This document shows positions 27,025 to 35,351 of a stretch of DNA of 53,079 nucleotides, in pieces (position 1 is the stretch's first letter; each line of letters begins with the position of its first letter). The DNA comes from Phycisphaerae bacterium. Lineage in GTDB: Bacteria > Planctomycetota > Phycisphaerae > UBA1845. The stretch is taken from NCBI GenBank assembly GCA_029260035.1, contig JAJDEA010000260.1, positions 1 to 53,079 of the forward strand. The letters run 5' to 3'. The translations under genes and the position numbers were made by a program. A model generated the notes under the pieces. It was not told where the DNA came from. It searched no databases and was given only the letters and a program-made list of their open reading frames with translations.

Positions 27025-27516
27025 ATGTCTGAACTTGGTATCATTATATTAATTTATGTTGTGGGCGTAGTGCTCCTGCTTGCGGAGATCTTCATTCCGT
27101 CACATGGAATTCTTTGCGTTACGAGTATGGGATTCCTTGTGACCGCAGTGGCTAAGACGTTCAGCTATGGCGGTCGCGACGCAGGCGTTCTGGCTATTTT
27201 AGCCTTGGCCGTCTTCCTTCCGGTTTTCGGATATGTTTCGATCAAGTATTGGCATCAAACGCCCATAGGCCGACGAATCTCTCCACCCAATCCCACATTG
27301 ACATCAGCTGATGTTGCCGTGCCGGTAGACGAACTAAACGCATTGATCGGCATGCAGGGAAAGACGGTGACCGCGCTTAGACCTGTGGGAACGGGTGAAT
27401 TTGAAGGGCGGCGCGTGACATGCGTGGCCGAGATGGGTGTAATTGACGAGGGCGAACAGGTAGTCGCTACGGGAATTAAGAACGGCAATCTAGCGGTGAC
27501 AAGACATACCGCATAA
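27025..27516 (+). CDS. Short NfeD-like protein
   Basis: 163 residues from ATG 27025 (MSELGIIILIYVVG), chosen because the open frame upstream overlaps the previous gene and lacks membrane character. Three hydrophobic segments (about 5-25, 32-48, 52-75) are followed by a C-terminal OB-fold with MQGKTVTALRPVGTGEFEG and RRVTCVAEMGVIDEGEQV. This is the truncated NfeD form without a protease domain, thought to bind the SPFH partner. It lies 50 bp after the long NfeD gene and 85 bp before floA. Confidence 0.9.
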   Translation: MSELGIIILIYVVGVVLLLAEIFIPSHGILCVTSMGFLVTAVAKTFSYGGRDAGVLAILALAVFLPVFGYVSIKYWHQTPIGRRISPPNPTLTSADVAVPVDELNALIGMQGKTVTALRPVGTGEFEGRRVTCVAEMGVIDEGEQVVATGIKNGNLAVTRHTA

Positions 27517-27600
27517 CCTACCGCATTATCGCAAGCCCGAATGAATCTCGGCTGCGATTGCACATATTTCTGTCATTGAGACAAAGGAAGGACGAACACG

Positions 27601-28656
27601 ATGAGCCAACACGAGTATCTAATGCTTGCTCAAAAATCTGCCGCGTTTGGGTCTTGGACAACGATTATTCTTGTCGTGCTCGGCTTGGTCACTTTGGTCG
27701 TTCTGCTCATCGTGGCGCAGTTTTTTCGACTTTGGCTTCAGGCGTATATGAGTAAGGCAGACGTCGCGATTTTTGATTTGATCGGCATGAAGCTGCGAAA
27801 GGTCGATGGGATGACCATTGTCATCTCCAAGATTCAACTGGGCAAAGCGGGAATCCATGACATTACGGTGGGCGATCTCGAAAGCCATTACCTGGCTGGT
27901 GGGCGCGTGACGAATATCGCACGCGCATTGATTTCTTCCAACCGGGCTGCATTGGATTTGGACTTTCGCAAAGCCTGCGCGATCGACCTAGCTGGCCGAG
28001 ATATCGTGGATGCGGTGAATACCAGCGTCAATCCGAAGGTCATCGATGTCCCGAATCCGGAACACGGTAAACGGTCCATCGATGCCGTGGCTATGGATGG
28101 CATTCAACTTCGCGCCAAGGCGCGCGTCACGGTCAAGACGAATATTAGCAGACTCATCGGCGGAGCGACCGAAGAAACCGTGATTGCGCGAGTCGGCGAA
28201 GGCATCGTCAGCGCAATCGGTTCTGCTCAAACCCACAAGGAAGTACTTGAAAACCCGGATCGCATAAGTAAAGCGGTTCTCGCCCGAGGGTTGGATTCCG
28301 GTACAGCGTTTGAAATCCTCTCCATCGATATTGCCGACATCGACGTTGGAGAAAACATCGGTGCAAAACTACAGGCTGATCAGGCCGAAGCCGACAAGAG
28401 ACGATTTCAGGCGGAAGCGGAAAAACGTCGTGCGATGGCGATCGCACAAGCAGCAGAGAATCGTGCCAAGGTCGAAGAAAACCGAGCTTTGGTTGTTCTG
28501 GCTGAAGCCGAAGTTCCCAGAGCAATGGCTGACGCGTTTCGTCAGGGGAACATGGGCATCATGGACTACTACCGCATGAAGAACATTCAGGCGGACACGG
28601 GAATGAGAGATTCCCTCGGCGGTGGCGGTGATTCCTCCGGCGACAAGAAGAATTAG
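27601..28656 (+). CDS. floA: Flotillin-like protein FloA
   Basis: 351 residues, UPF0365/YqfA-type flotillin. A strong site AAGGAAGGAC precedes the ATG. One N-terminal membrane segment (about 20-45, [18 protein letters not shown]), an SPFH/band-7 domain ([18 protein letters not shown]-like and [12 protein letters not shown]), and a charged Ala/Glu coiled coil (about 260-320, [20 protein letters not shown]). These proteins organise membrane microdomains. Third in the NfeD-NfeD-FloA set, the arrangement also known from Bacillus yqeZ-yqfA-yqfB-type loci. Confidence 0.95.
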   Translation: MSQHEYLMLAQKSAAFGSWTTIILVVLGLVTLVVLLIVAQFFRLWLQAYMSKADVAIFDLIGMKLRKVDGMTIVISKIQLGKAGIHDITVGDLESHYLAGGRVTNIARALISSNRAALDLDFRKACAIDLAGRDIVDAVNTSVNPKVIDVPNPEHGKRSIDAVAMDGIQLRAKARVTVKTNISRLIGGATEETVIARVGEGIVSAIGSAQTHKEVLENPDRISKAVLARGLDSGTAFEILSIDIADIDVGENIGAKLQADQAEADKRRFQAEAEKRRAMAIAQAAENRAKVEENRALVVLAEAEVPRAMADAFRQGNMGIMDYYRMKNIQADTGMRDSLGGGGDSSGDKKN

Positions 28657-28827
28657 CATAAATGCCATTGTGAGGCACAAGAAAAATGCGTAACGGGCGA
28701 CTTGCTCGCTCTAGCGAGCCAGCTACCTAGGCGGTCAAATGGAGCGAGTTGGTCGGGAACCGATTCATTCTGAGGTGCTTTGCGAGAACGATTTGATTGC
28801 CTTGACGCCTACGTCGGAGCTTTGATT

Positions 28828-29571
28828 ATGGATTTGAAAGAATGGATCAACATCATAATCATCGGTTTGATTTTTGGCGGGTCCGCGCTCGGTGCGGTCG
28901 CCAAGAAACTGATTGAACACTTCGGCCCGAAAAAGGAAGATGACCCAAGGAAAACAGAGCGGTTTGAAAGCCTTGAAGATTTCGAAGAGGTGCCAAATCC
29001 TCGACGCAGGGCGCCGCAAGCTCCCACGGCCAAGCCGTTTTCGTCCAATCGACCTGTTGCCAAGCCTTTGCGAAATCGTCCGGTGCAACAAGCTGAGCAA
29101 CAAGCTGAGCAGCAAGCGGAGACGAAGCCGCGTGGCAGGCTTGTCCCGGATACGCCGACAATGGAAAAATTGGTTGACGTAGTGCGGGAACTTGTTGGCG
29201 AAAGCCCTGAGGCGGAGCCAACTCCGCGTCCTGCCGCACCTCCAAAACCTCCTCGATCGACCGATCAGCCAGGACAGGATTCCCGCAAGCGCCAAGCGCG
29301 ACCGCGAAAACAGAGTAAAACGAGTGCTGAATCCAGAAAGCCGAGAGCACCGCTAAGCGTGCGCTCTCCGCGCAAGGAAGAACATTCGATTCTGGTTGAC
29401 ATTCACGATCACGGGGACAAACCAGCGACAGAAGATGTTGCGTGGGGTGAGTCTCTACAGGATGACGGGCCGATCGGCAAGCTGACGCCTACAACGCTTA
29501 GGCAGGCGATCATCTACAGCGAGATACTTGGCAAACCTGTTTCGATGCGCGACCCGCTGGAACACATTTAG
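28828..29571 (+). CDS. Single-pass membrane protein of unknown function
   Basis: 247 residues from ATG 28828 (MDLKEWINIIIIGLIFGG); the in-frame ATG 28780 would put a polar tail before the membrane helix. One transmembrane segment (about 6-25) precedes a long disordered, Pro/Lys/Arg-rich cytoplasmic region with a short tandem QQAE repeat (DNA near 29090-29120). The last 30 residues look folded: LTPTTLRQAIIYSEILGKP. It follows floA by 170 bp in the same direction and may belong to the microdomain cluster. I do not recognise a named family. Confidence 0.75.
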   Translation: MDLKEWINIIIIGLIFGGSALGAVAKKLIEHFGPKKEDDPRKTERFESLEDFEEVPNPRRRAPQAPTAKPFSSNRPVAKPLRNRPVQQAEQQAEQQAETKPRGRLVPDTPTMEKLVDVVRELVGESPEAEPTPRPAAPPKPPRSTDQPGQDSRKRQARPRKQSKTSAESRKPRAPLSVRSPRKEEHSILVDIHDHGDKPATEDVAWGESLQDDGPIGKLTPTTLRQAIIYSEILGKPVSMRDPLEHI

Positions 29572-29630
29572 TTGATGGCGTCTTCAAATTGAATGGGCCT
29601 TGGCCTCAAGGCTATAGCAGCGACCAGTCG

Positions 29631-29705
29631 AGTGTGGCGGCGAACTGCTCTATTTTGCGAGCGCAAAGTGAATACGATCGCTAAGGTAGAATAGAGCTCG
29701 CTCTA
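29631..29705 (+). repeat. About 75-bp repeat, right copy
   Basis: AGTGTGGCGGCGAAC (29631-29645) and GAATAGAGC-TC-GCTCTA (29689-29705), matching the left copy at 25103-25179. The end palindrome overlaps the stop codon of the minus-strand response-regulator gene. Confidence 0.5.
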
Positions 29706-31079
29706 TCGCAGACCGTAATCTCGCAGCTTGCGGTAAAGTGTTCTGGCACCGATTCCCAAAGCCGCTGCGGTTTTCTCTCGGTTGCCTCCGAACATGCGAA
29801 GTGTGTTCATGATATGCAGCCGCTCGACATCAGCCATCTTCATCCCAGCCATGTTAGGCGGCCCCGCCGGGACGATGTCCGTTGATGTTTGTAGTGGCAT
29901 TGGCATGTCATCTACTTGAATAGTAGGGCCGTCCGCCTCCAGGCACATTTGCTGGACGACGTTGCGAAGCTCGCGCACGTTGCCAGGCCATTCGTAATTC
30001 ATGAGTTTTCGCATCACTTCCGGGGCGACACCTTCGAGCGCCGTCTCGTTTTCGCGGTTAGCGACTTCAATGAATCGCTGAACGAGCACGGGGATGTCTT
30101 CGTGGCGCTGGCGTAATGGCGGAATGCGCAGCGCCCCTTGCGCGTGAAGACGGTAGAAGAGGTCTTCGCGAAAAGTCTTTTCTCGAACCATTTCCGCCAG
30201 ATCGCGATTTGTTGCTGCGACGAATCGAACGTCGAAGTATTGCGCTTCGTTCGTGCCGACGCGCATGACCTCGCCCGCTTCCAATGTGCGCAATAACTTC
30301 GCTTGCATAGCGAGCGGCATGTCGCCAATCTCATCCAGAAATAAGGTGCCTCCATCTGCAGACTCGACCAGCCCTTTTCGATCGATGATCGCTCCGGTGA
30401 ACGCTCCTTTTACATGCCCGAACAGCTCGCTTTCGAGCAGATTTTCGCTTACCGCCGCACAGTTGAGTACCCTGAAGGGTTTGCCGGCGCGCGGAGAGTT
30501 TTGGTGGATGGCCTGAGCAAACAGTTCTTTGCCGGTGCCGGTTTCGCCGACGATCAAGACGGTACTCTTGCTTCGTGCGACTTTTTGCAGCCTTTTGATC
30601 TCGCGCATGATCGCATCGGATGATCCAATGATGCCGCAAAAATCAAACGCACTCTCGGTTTGCTCCCGCAACAGCTTCGCCTCACTCGCTGCGAGTGCCT
30701 GTTTGGCGGCACGCTGAACTTTGTCTCGCAGTACATCGATATCGATGGGTTTTACGAGATAGTCATACGCGCGGTGTTGGCTGTCCTGGCTGAGCGCCTC
30801 TCGTGCGAGGGTTTCACTTCCGTATGCCGTAATGAGAATTACCTCGGTGTCCGGGCTGGCGGTCTTCGCTTCGCGCAGCACGTCCATGCCGTTCACGTCG
30901 CCGCCGAGCTTGTAGTCGGTAATGATGACGTCAGGTGGACGTTTGCGAATGCTCTCGATGGCGTCCTTGCCGTTGGTAACGACGTTGCACGCGCAGTCCG
31001 CGCGCTTAAGAGCCTCGGCGATCGCTTCGCCGTGCGCTTCCTCGTCCTCAACGATTAACACAAATGCTGTCTGGCTCAT
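29703..31079 (-). CDS. NtrC-type sigma-54-dependent response regulator
   Basis: 458 residues: receiver domain with phospho-acceptor Asp55 (IITDYKLGG) and acidic pocket EDE, AAA+ domain with GETGTGKE, GAFTGA loop and DEIGDMP, and a C-terminal Fis-type helix-turn-helix (KTAAALGIGARTLYRKLRDYG). It activates sigma-54 promoters when phosphorylated. The kinase gene lies 54 bp upstream on the same strand, so this is a two-component pair in one operon. The stop codon overlaps the dispersed palindrome at 29692. Target genes are not evident nearby. Confidence 0.95.
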   Translation of the reverse strand: MSQTAFVLIVEDEEAHGEAIAEALKRADCACNVVTNGKDAIESIRKRPPDVIITDYKLGGDVNGMDVLREAKTASPDTEVILITAYGSETLAREALSQDSQHRAYDYLVKPIDIDVLRDKVQRAAKQALAASEAKLLREQTESAFDFCGIIGSSDAIMREIKRLQKVARSKSTVLIVGETGTGKELFAQAIHQNSPRAGKPFRVLNCAAVSENLLESELFGHVKGAFTGAIIDRKGLVESADGGTLFLDEIGDMPLAMQAKLLRTLEAGEVMRVGTNEAQYFDVRFVAATNRDLAEMVREKTFREDLFYRLHAQGALRIPPLRQRHEDIPVLVQRFIEVANRENETALEGVAPEVMRKLMNYEWPGNVRELRNVVQQMCLEADGPTIQVDDMPMPLQTSTDIVPAGPPNMAGMKMADVERLHIMNTLRMFGGNREKTAAALGIGARTLYRKLRDYGLR

Positions 31080-31133
31080 ACGATATTATTGTACGACGGA
31101 ACGCGGATTGAATCAGCCCGCACGCGACACAGA

Positions 31134-31859
31134 CTAATCCATGGGCGATATCGGCCCCATCGGAAGCCGAACGATCACGGTTGTGCCTTCGCCGAGTTTT
31201 GAATGCAGCGCCAACGTCCCGCTATGCTCATGAATGATTCGGCGAGTAATGGATAGCCCCAAGCCCGTCCCCTGCGCTTTAGTCGAGAAAAAAGGCCTGG
31301 AAATCTTCTCATGATCCTCTTCGGCTATGCCCACGCCGGTATCTGCCACCCGGACCACAGCTATCGCATCTTCCTGCCGGGTAGAGATTGTCAGCGTCCC
31401 TCCTTCGGGCATGGCATCTTGCGCATTCGATAAGATGTTCACCAAGGCCTGGCGTATGAGGTTTGCGTCGATTCGGCAATTAAGGTTGTTCGGCGAAAAA
31501 TTCGTTTTGACGTCGATGCCTCGCTCACGCGCCTCGGGTTCAACGAAAGAAATCAGCTTGGCCACCACGTCATTCAAATTGCATGATGTTGATTGCAGGC
31601 GGTAAGGGCCAGCAACATGGAGGAACTCATCAAAGAGCCTCTGAAGTCGTTCCGCTTCGTAGCGAAGGGAATCGACTTTCAGCATCGCCCGCCTGCGCAT
31701 GTCGTCCGGGTGCGCATTCTCGTCGCGCAGATCTTCCGCAAGAAGCTTGAGATTGATCATCATGGTGGAAAGCGGATTGCGAAGCTCGTGGGCCAATCCG
31801 CCCGCAAGCTCCGACATTTCCGCAATCATGCGCTGATAATCTATTTGACTGGTGGACAT
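31134..31859 (-). CDS. Soluble sensor histidine kinase, partner of the NtrC-type regulator
   Basis: 241 residues, essentially only a transmitter: His24 in LAHELRNPLS, then HATPase with NILSNAQDAMPEGG, VADTGVGIAEED and GTGLGLSITRRI. There is no transmembrane segment or PAS/GAF input domain, so its signal must come through a partner protein or the short N-terminus. NtrB/ZraS-like by transmitter sequence. First gene of the pair with the response regulator 54 bp downstream. Confidence 0.93.
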   Translation of the reverse strand: MSTSQIDYQRMIAEMSELAGGLAHELRNPLSTMMINLKLLAEDLRDENAHPDDMRRRAMLKVDSLRYEAERLQRLFDEFLHVAGPYRLQSTSCNLNDVVAKLISFVEPEARERGIDVKTNFSPNNLNCRIDANLIRQALVNILSNAQDAMPEGGTLTISTRQEDAIAVVRVADTGVGIAEEDHEKISRPFFSTKAQGTGLGLSITRRIIHEHSGTLALHSKLGEGTTVIVRLPMGPISPMD

Positions 31860-31926
31860 GGGTTGTCAGCCATGTCGAAAAGTTAACGGCACATTCCGCC
31901 AGTGCAACAAACGTGGCAGACGATTA

Positions 31927-34047
31927 CTATTCAACAGCCGCTTCTTCCTTCGCGTGTTCTTCTTCGAGCATCGCGGCTTTGCGTGATAGCTTGACCCGTC
32001 CCTGATCGTCGACCAAAAGCACCTTGACACGAATTTCCTGGCCAACCTGCACGACGTCTGCAGCCGACTTGACGTATTCCGTGTCCAGTTCGCTGATGTG
32101 ACACAGGCCGTCCTGCCCCGGCACGATTTCGATAAACGCGCCGAAGTCTTTGATGCTGCTTACTGTGCCTTGATATATCTTGCCGACTTTGATTTCTGCA
32201 GCAACGGATTCGACCATTTCGAGAGCACGCTCGGCACCAGCCATGTTGATACTGGCGATGTTGATCGTGCCGTCGTCAGCGATTTCCACTTTCGCGCCGG
32301 TTTCCGCCTCGATCGAGCGAATGAATTTTCCACCTGGGCCGATGACCTTGCCGATTTTCTCGGGATGAACCTTGATCGTTAGGATACGAGGCGCAAACTC
32401 GCTCGTGTCTTTTTGCGGTGCGGCTAGCGTCTCCAGCATACTCTTGAGAATCTGCATCCGCGCTTCTTTGGCCATAGCGAACGACTGGACAACCAATTCC
32501 TGCGACAGTCCCCGACCCTTCAAGTCGACCTGGACACCCGTGATGCCTCGCTGCGTACCGGAAACCTTGAAGTCCATTTCACCAAAGTGGTCTTCTTCGC
32601 CAAGAATATCGACAACGAGCTCCTGCTTGCCGTCTGATTCAAACATGCCAACTGAAATTCCAGCAACTGGTTGCTTGATTGGAACGCCCGCATCCATCAA
32701 TGCCAGACATCCGCCACAAACTGATGCCATAGAGCTGGAGCCGTTTGATTCCAGAATCTCGGATACGACGCGTATCGTGTAAGGAAATTCGTCCGGTCCC
32801 GGCAAGATGTACTGCAGTGATTTTTCGGCGAGATTGCCATGGCCGATTTCGCGTCGGCTTGTCATGCCGATACGTCTTACTTCGCCAGTGGAAAACGGCG
32901 GGAAGTTATAATGGAGTAGGAACCGCTTGCTGAACTCGTCACCCAGGCCATCTACGATTTGCTCGTCGCGACCTGTGCCCAGCGTGACCACGCAGAGCGA
33001 TTGCGTTTCGCCTCGTTGAAACATCGCCGATCCATGCACTCGAGGAAGGACGCCGGTCTCGCATTCGATATCCCGAATTTCTGTTAGCCCTCGACCATCC
33101 ACTCGCTTCTTTGTCGTTACGACCATCTCACCGATGATTTTCTCTTCGATCTGGTCAATCAGATCTCGAACGACATTCCAATCCGGCCCCGAGGCGTCTG
33201 CCTTGTCTCCGGCATAGGTTTCTTTAGCTGCTTTGTAAACGTCAGAGATGGCTGCGTATCGATCTTGCTTTCCTTTTGTCGCCCGTGCCTTGCGTAAGTC
33301 ATCACCGTACTTAGCGGAAAGTTCTTCTCTGAGTGCATCCGTTGACGGAGGCGGCGTCCATTCCTTCGGCTTACCCGCCTTTGATTGCAGATCGGCAATC
33401 ATGTCGCATATTTCGATAATTACTTTATGGCCAAACTCGACCGCACCAGCCACAACATCCTCGGACAACTCCATCGAGCCGACCTCGATCATATTGATCG
33501 ATTCCTTGTGACCAGCGAGGACCATCTCCATGGTGGAGAATTCCATCTGGCTCACTGTTGGATTGATGACATATTCACCATCGATATAGCCGATGCGGAC
33601 GGACGCGCTCGGGCCTTCAAACGGGATTTGTGATACCGAAAGTGCAGCCGAAGCGCCGATCATCGCCAGGATGTCCGGGTCGTTTTCCATATCGAAGGCA
33701 AGCGCCATCGATTGGATCAACACCTCATCTCTAAATCCTTTGGGAAACATGGGACGAATCGGTCGATCCGTCATGCGCATCGTGAGAATTTCTTTTTGGG
33801 TGGGTCTTGCTTCGCGCTTAAAAAAACCGCCTGGGAATTTCCCGGCGGCGTAGGCCTTCTCGCGATAGTCGACTGTCAACGGGAAGAAATCAATGCCTTC
33901 CCTGGGCTTGCCGGTCACGACGGTTGCCATGACCACAGTATCTCCATAAGAAATGATCACCGCGCCAGCTGCTTGCTTACCAAGCTTTCCCGTCTCGATC
34001 CGAAGTTTGCGTCCTGCGATTTCTTTTTCTACAACATGGTGTGCCAT
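31927..34047 (-). CDS. pnp: Polyribonucleotide nucleotidyltransferase (PNPase)
   Basis: 3'-5' phosphorolytic RNA degradation. 706 residues: two RNase PH-like domains (FFPLTVDYREKAYAAGK and FPPFSTGEVRRIGMTSRREIGHG), KH domain (KIGKVIGPGGKFIRSIEAETG) and S1 domain (IYQGTVSSIKDFGAFIEIVPG) in the normal order. Minus strand, 255 bp after rpsO, the conserved rpsO-pnp order. In E. coli the spacer holds an RNase III autoregulation site. Here it contains GGCCGT/ACGGCC and CCGTT(G)TTTA/TAAACGG complementary stretches (34180-34240), which could serve likewise (inference). Confidence 0.98.
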   Translation of the reverse strand: MAHHVVEKEIAGRKLRIETGKLGKQAAGAVIISYGDTVVMATVVTGKPREGIDFFPLTVDYREKAYAAGKFPGGFFKREARPTQKEILTMRMTDRPIRPMFPKGFRDEVLIQSMALAFDMENDPDILAMIGASAALSVSQIPFEGPSASVRIGYIDGEYVINPTVSQMEFSTMEMVLAGHKESINMIEVGSMELSEDVVAGAVEFGHKVIIEICDMIADLQSKAGKPKEWTPPPSTDALREELSAKYGDDLRKARATKGKQDRYAAISDVYKAAKETYAGDKADASGPDWNVVRDLIDQIEEKIIGEMVVTTKKRVDGRGLTEIRDIECETGVLPRVHGSAMFQRGETQSLCVVTLGTGRDEQIVDGLGDEFSKRFLLHYNFPPFSTGEVRRIGMTSRREIGHGNLAEKSLQYILPGPDEFPYTIRVVSEILESNGSSSMASVCGGCLALMDAGVPIKQPVAGISVGMFESDGKQELVVDILGEEDHFGEMDFKVSGTQRGITGVQVDLKGRGLSQELVVQSFAMAKEARMQILKSMLETLAAPQKDTSEFAPRILTIKVHPEKIGKVIGPGGKFIRSIEAETGAKVEIADDGTINIASINMAGAERALEMVESVAAEIKVGKIYQGTVSSIKDFGAFIEIVPGQDGLCHISELDTEYVKSAADVVQVGQEIRVKVLLVDDQGRVKLSRKAAMLEEEHAKEEAAVE

Positions 34048-34284
34048 AATTTTCTTCTCTCACTCTTTTCTACTCTATTTCCTGTCTTCTTTTTATCTCA
34101 ATTAGCTTTCAAGCTTGTTTGTTCCATGTGGCTATGACGTTGGTTAGGCATTGCGTTCCGTTCGGGTCGCGGTTGATTGGCCGTTGTTTAGACTTACGTC
34201 CAATAAACGGAACCCGGATTCGCCGGACGGCCTTTTCTCGTGTGATCATGTTAGAAGAGAATGGGGCAAACCGGCGCAGAATTT

Positions 34285-34308
34285 AAGTAACGGCAAGAGC
34301 CGCTACTT
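34285..34308 (-). terminator. Hairpin across the rpsO stop codon
   Basis: AAGTA-A-CGGC / GCCG-C-TACTT (34285-34294 with 34299-34308), nine paired bases, one mismatch and an AAGA/TCTT loop. It includes the rpsO stop. The T tract after it on the minus strand is short, so it is probably a partial terminator or processing stem. Confidence 0.45.
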
Positions 34309-34572
34309 ACGCAGACCCAGGTTCGCCACGATGCTCTTGTAGCGAGAGCGATCGGTGTGTGTCAGGTAGCGCAGAAGCTTCGATCTTTGACCGACCATCT
34401 TCAGCAGCCCGCGTCTTGCAGCATGGTCCTTCTTGTTTATTTTCAGGTGTTCGGTCAACTCAACAATTCGCGATGTCAAAAGTGCGATCTGCACCTCTGC
34501 CGAACCTGTGTCCGACTCATGTCGTCGGTGCGTCCCAATGATTTCCGATTTTGCAGCTTCCATTGTTGCCAT
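34303..34572 (-). CDS. rpsO: 30S ribosomal protein S15
   Basis: 89 residues, the exact family length. Seen: [40 protein letters not shown] and [18 protein letters not shown], the conserved 16S rRNA-binding core. First gene of the rpsO-pnp unit on the minus strand. Confidence 0.98.
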   Translation of the reverse strand: MATMEAAKSEIIGTHRRHESDTGSAEVQIALLTSRIVELTEHLKINKKDHAARRGLLKMVGQRSKLLRYLTHTDRSRYKSIVANLGLRK

Positions 34573-35351
34573 GGCTATCCCGTCATCCCGCAGCGCCTAA
34601 ACTATGTCGTGAGACGCTAAACTCTTTCAAATACTAGACTTAGAGAAATTTCTCTATCCAATTCACTCTTGCTTTGGCGCGTACTCTAACGCCAAGCCAA
34701 TCCGGTTGCAAGGTCCATCATTGATGTTCGTTTTGTGACAGGGTGAAGCACAGCCGTCCGCTTGAACGGATCGCCGGGTGAACGCTGTGACGATAATGGG
34801 CATCGAGCTGGATCCCGACTGCGGGAAAAATGCCCTCAGTCGATTTGTGAAAATGAAATTATCACTTCAATACAGATGGAGGCGAGAGGAGATCATACCG
34901 TTCTTAGGAGCGAGCCCTCTGCACATTGGATGAAGTGGAAATGCTAAAAAAGAACAGTAAGTTTATGTCGTTCGGCATTGAAACGCCATTTACATTGTTA
35001 TGTGACGGCGTCTCTGTTGTTGGTGTTCGGCCATGGGCGCGGCGGTAAGCTTTTGGTTCCTATAAATACTGCTGGTGAACGGATTTCTCTTGCAGCCTTG
35101 GCGCCGTATCGCTATATTCACAGGTGGTTTGGAGGAAATAGGGACGGAGAGGGAAGTTAGCTGGCCTTGTGCGCTGGCAGTTCTCGGTATTCATATCTGC
35201 GTCTCTGATTCAATATACGATCTGAAACTGCGTTGGAAGTCGAAGGCGATAAGCGTTCGCTGTTGCCAAGCTGGAGAGCGGCTACTCCTTTTCGATTCCT
35301 GGGCAGTGCCGTTCTGATGCTGTGAGCGTCAGCTTAATAGGAGGAGTTGGG
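34573..35351. other. 779-bp spacer, no convincing gene
   Basis: Divergent spacer between rpsO and the disintegrin-repeat protein gene. Several open frames of about 60-80 codons exist on the plus strand but lack conserved character and good starts. The final bases, AGGAGGAG at 35339-35346, form the ribosome site of the next gene. Confidence 0.5.

Noticed and set aside
34762..35317. Several 60-80 codon frames upstream of the repeat protein
   Set aside because: No ribosome sites or conserved-looking sequence; likely chance frames in a long spacer.
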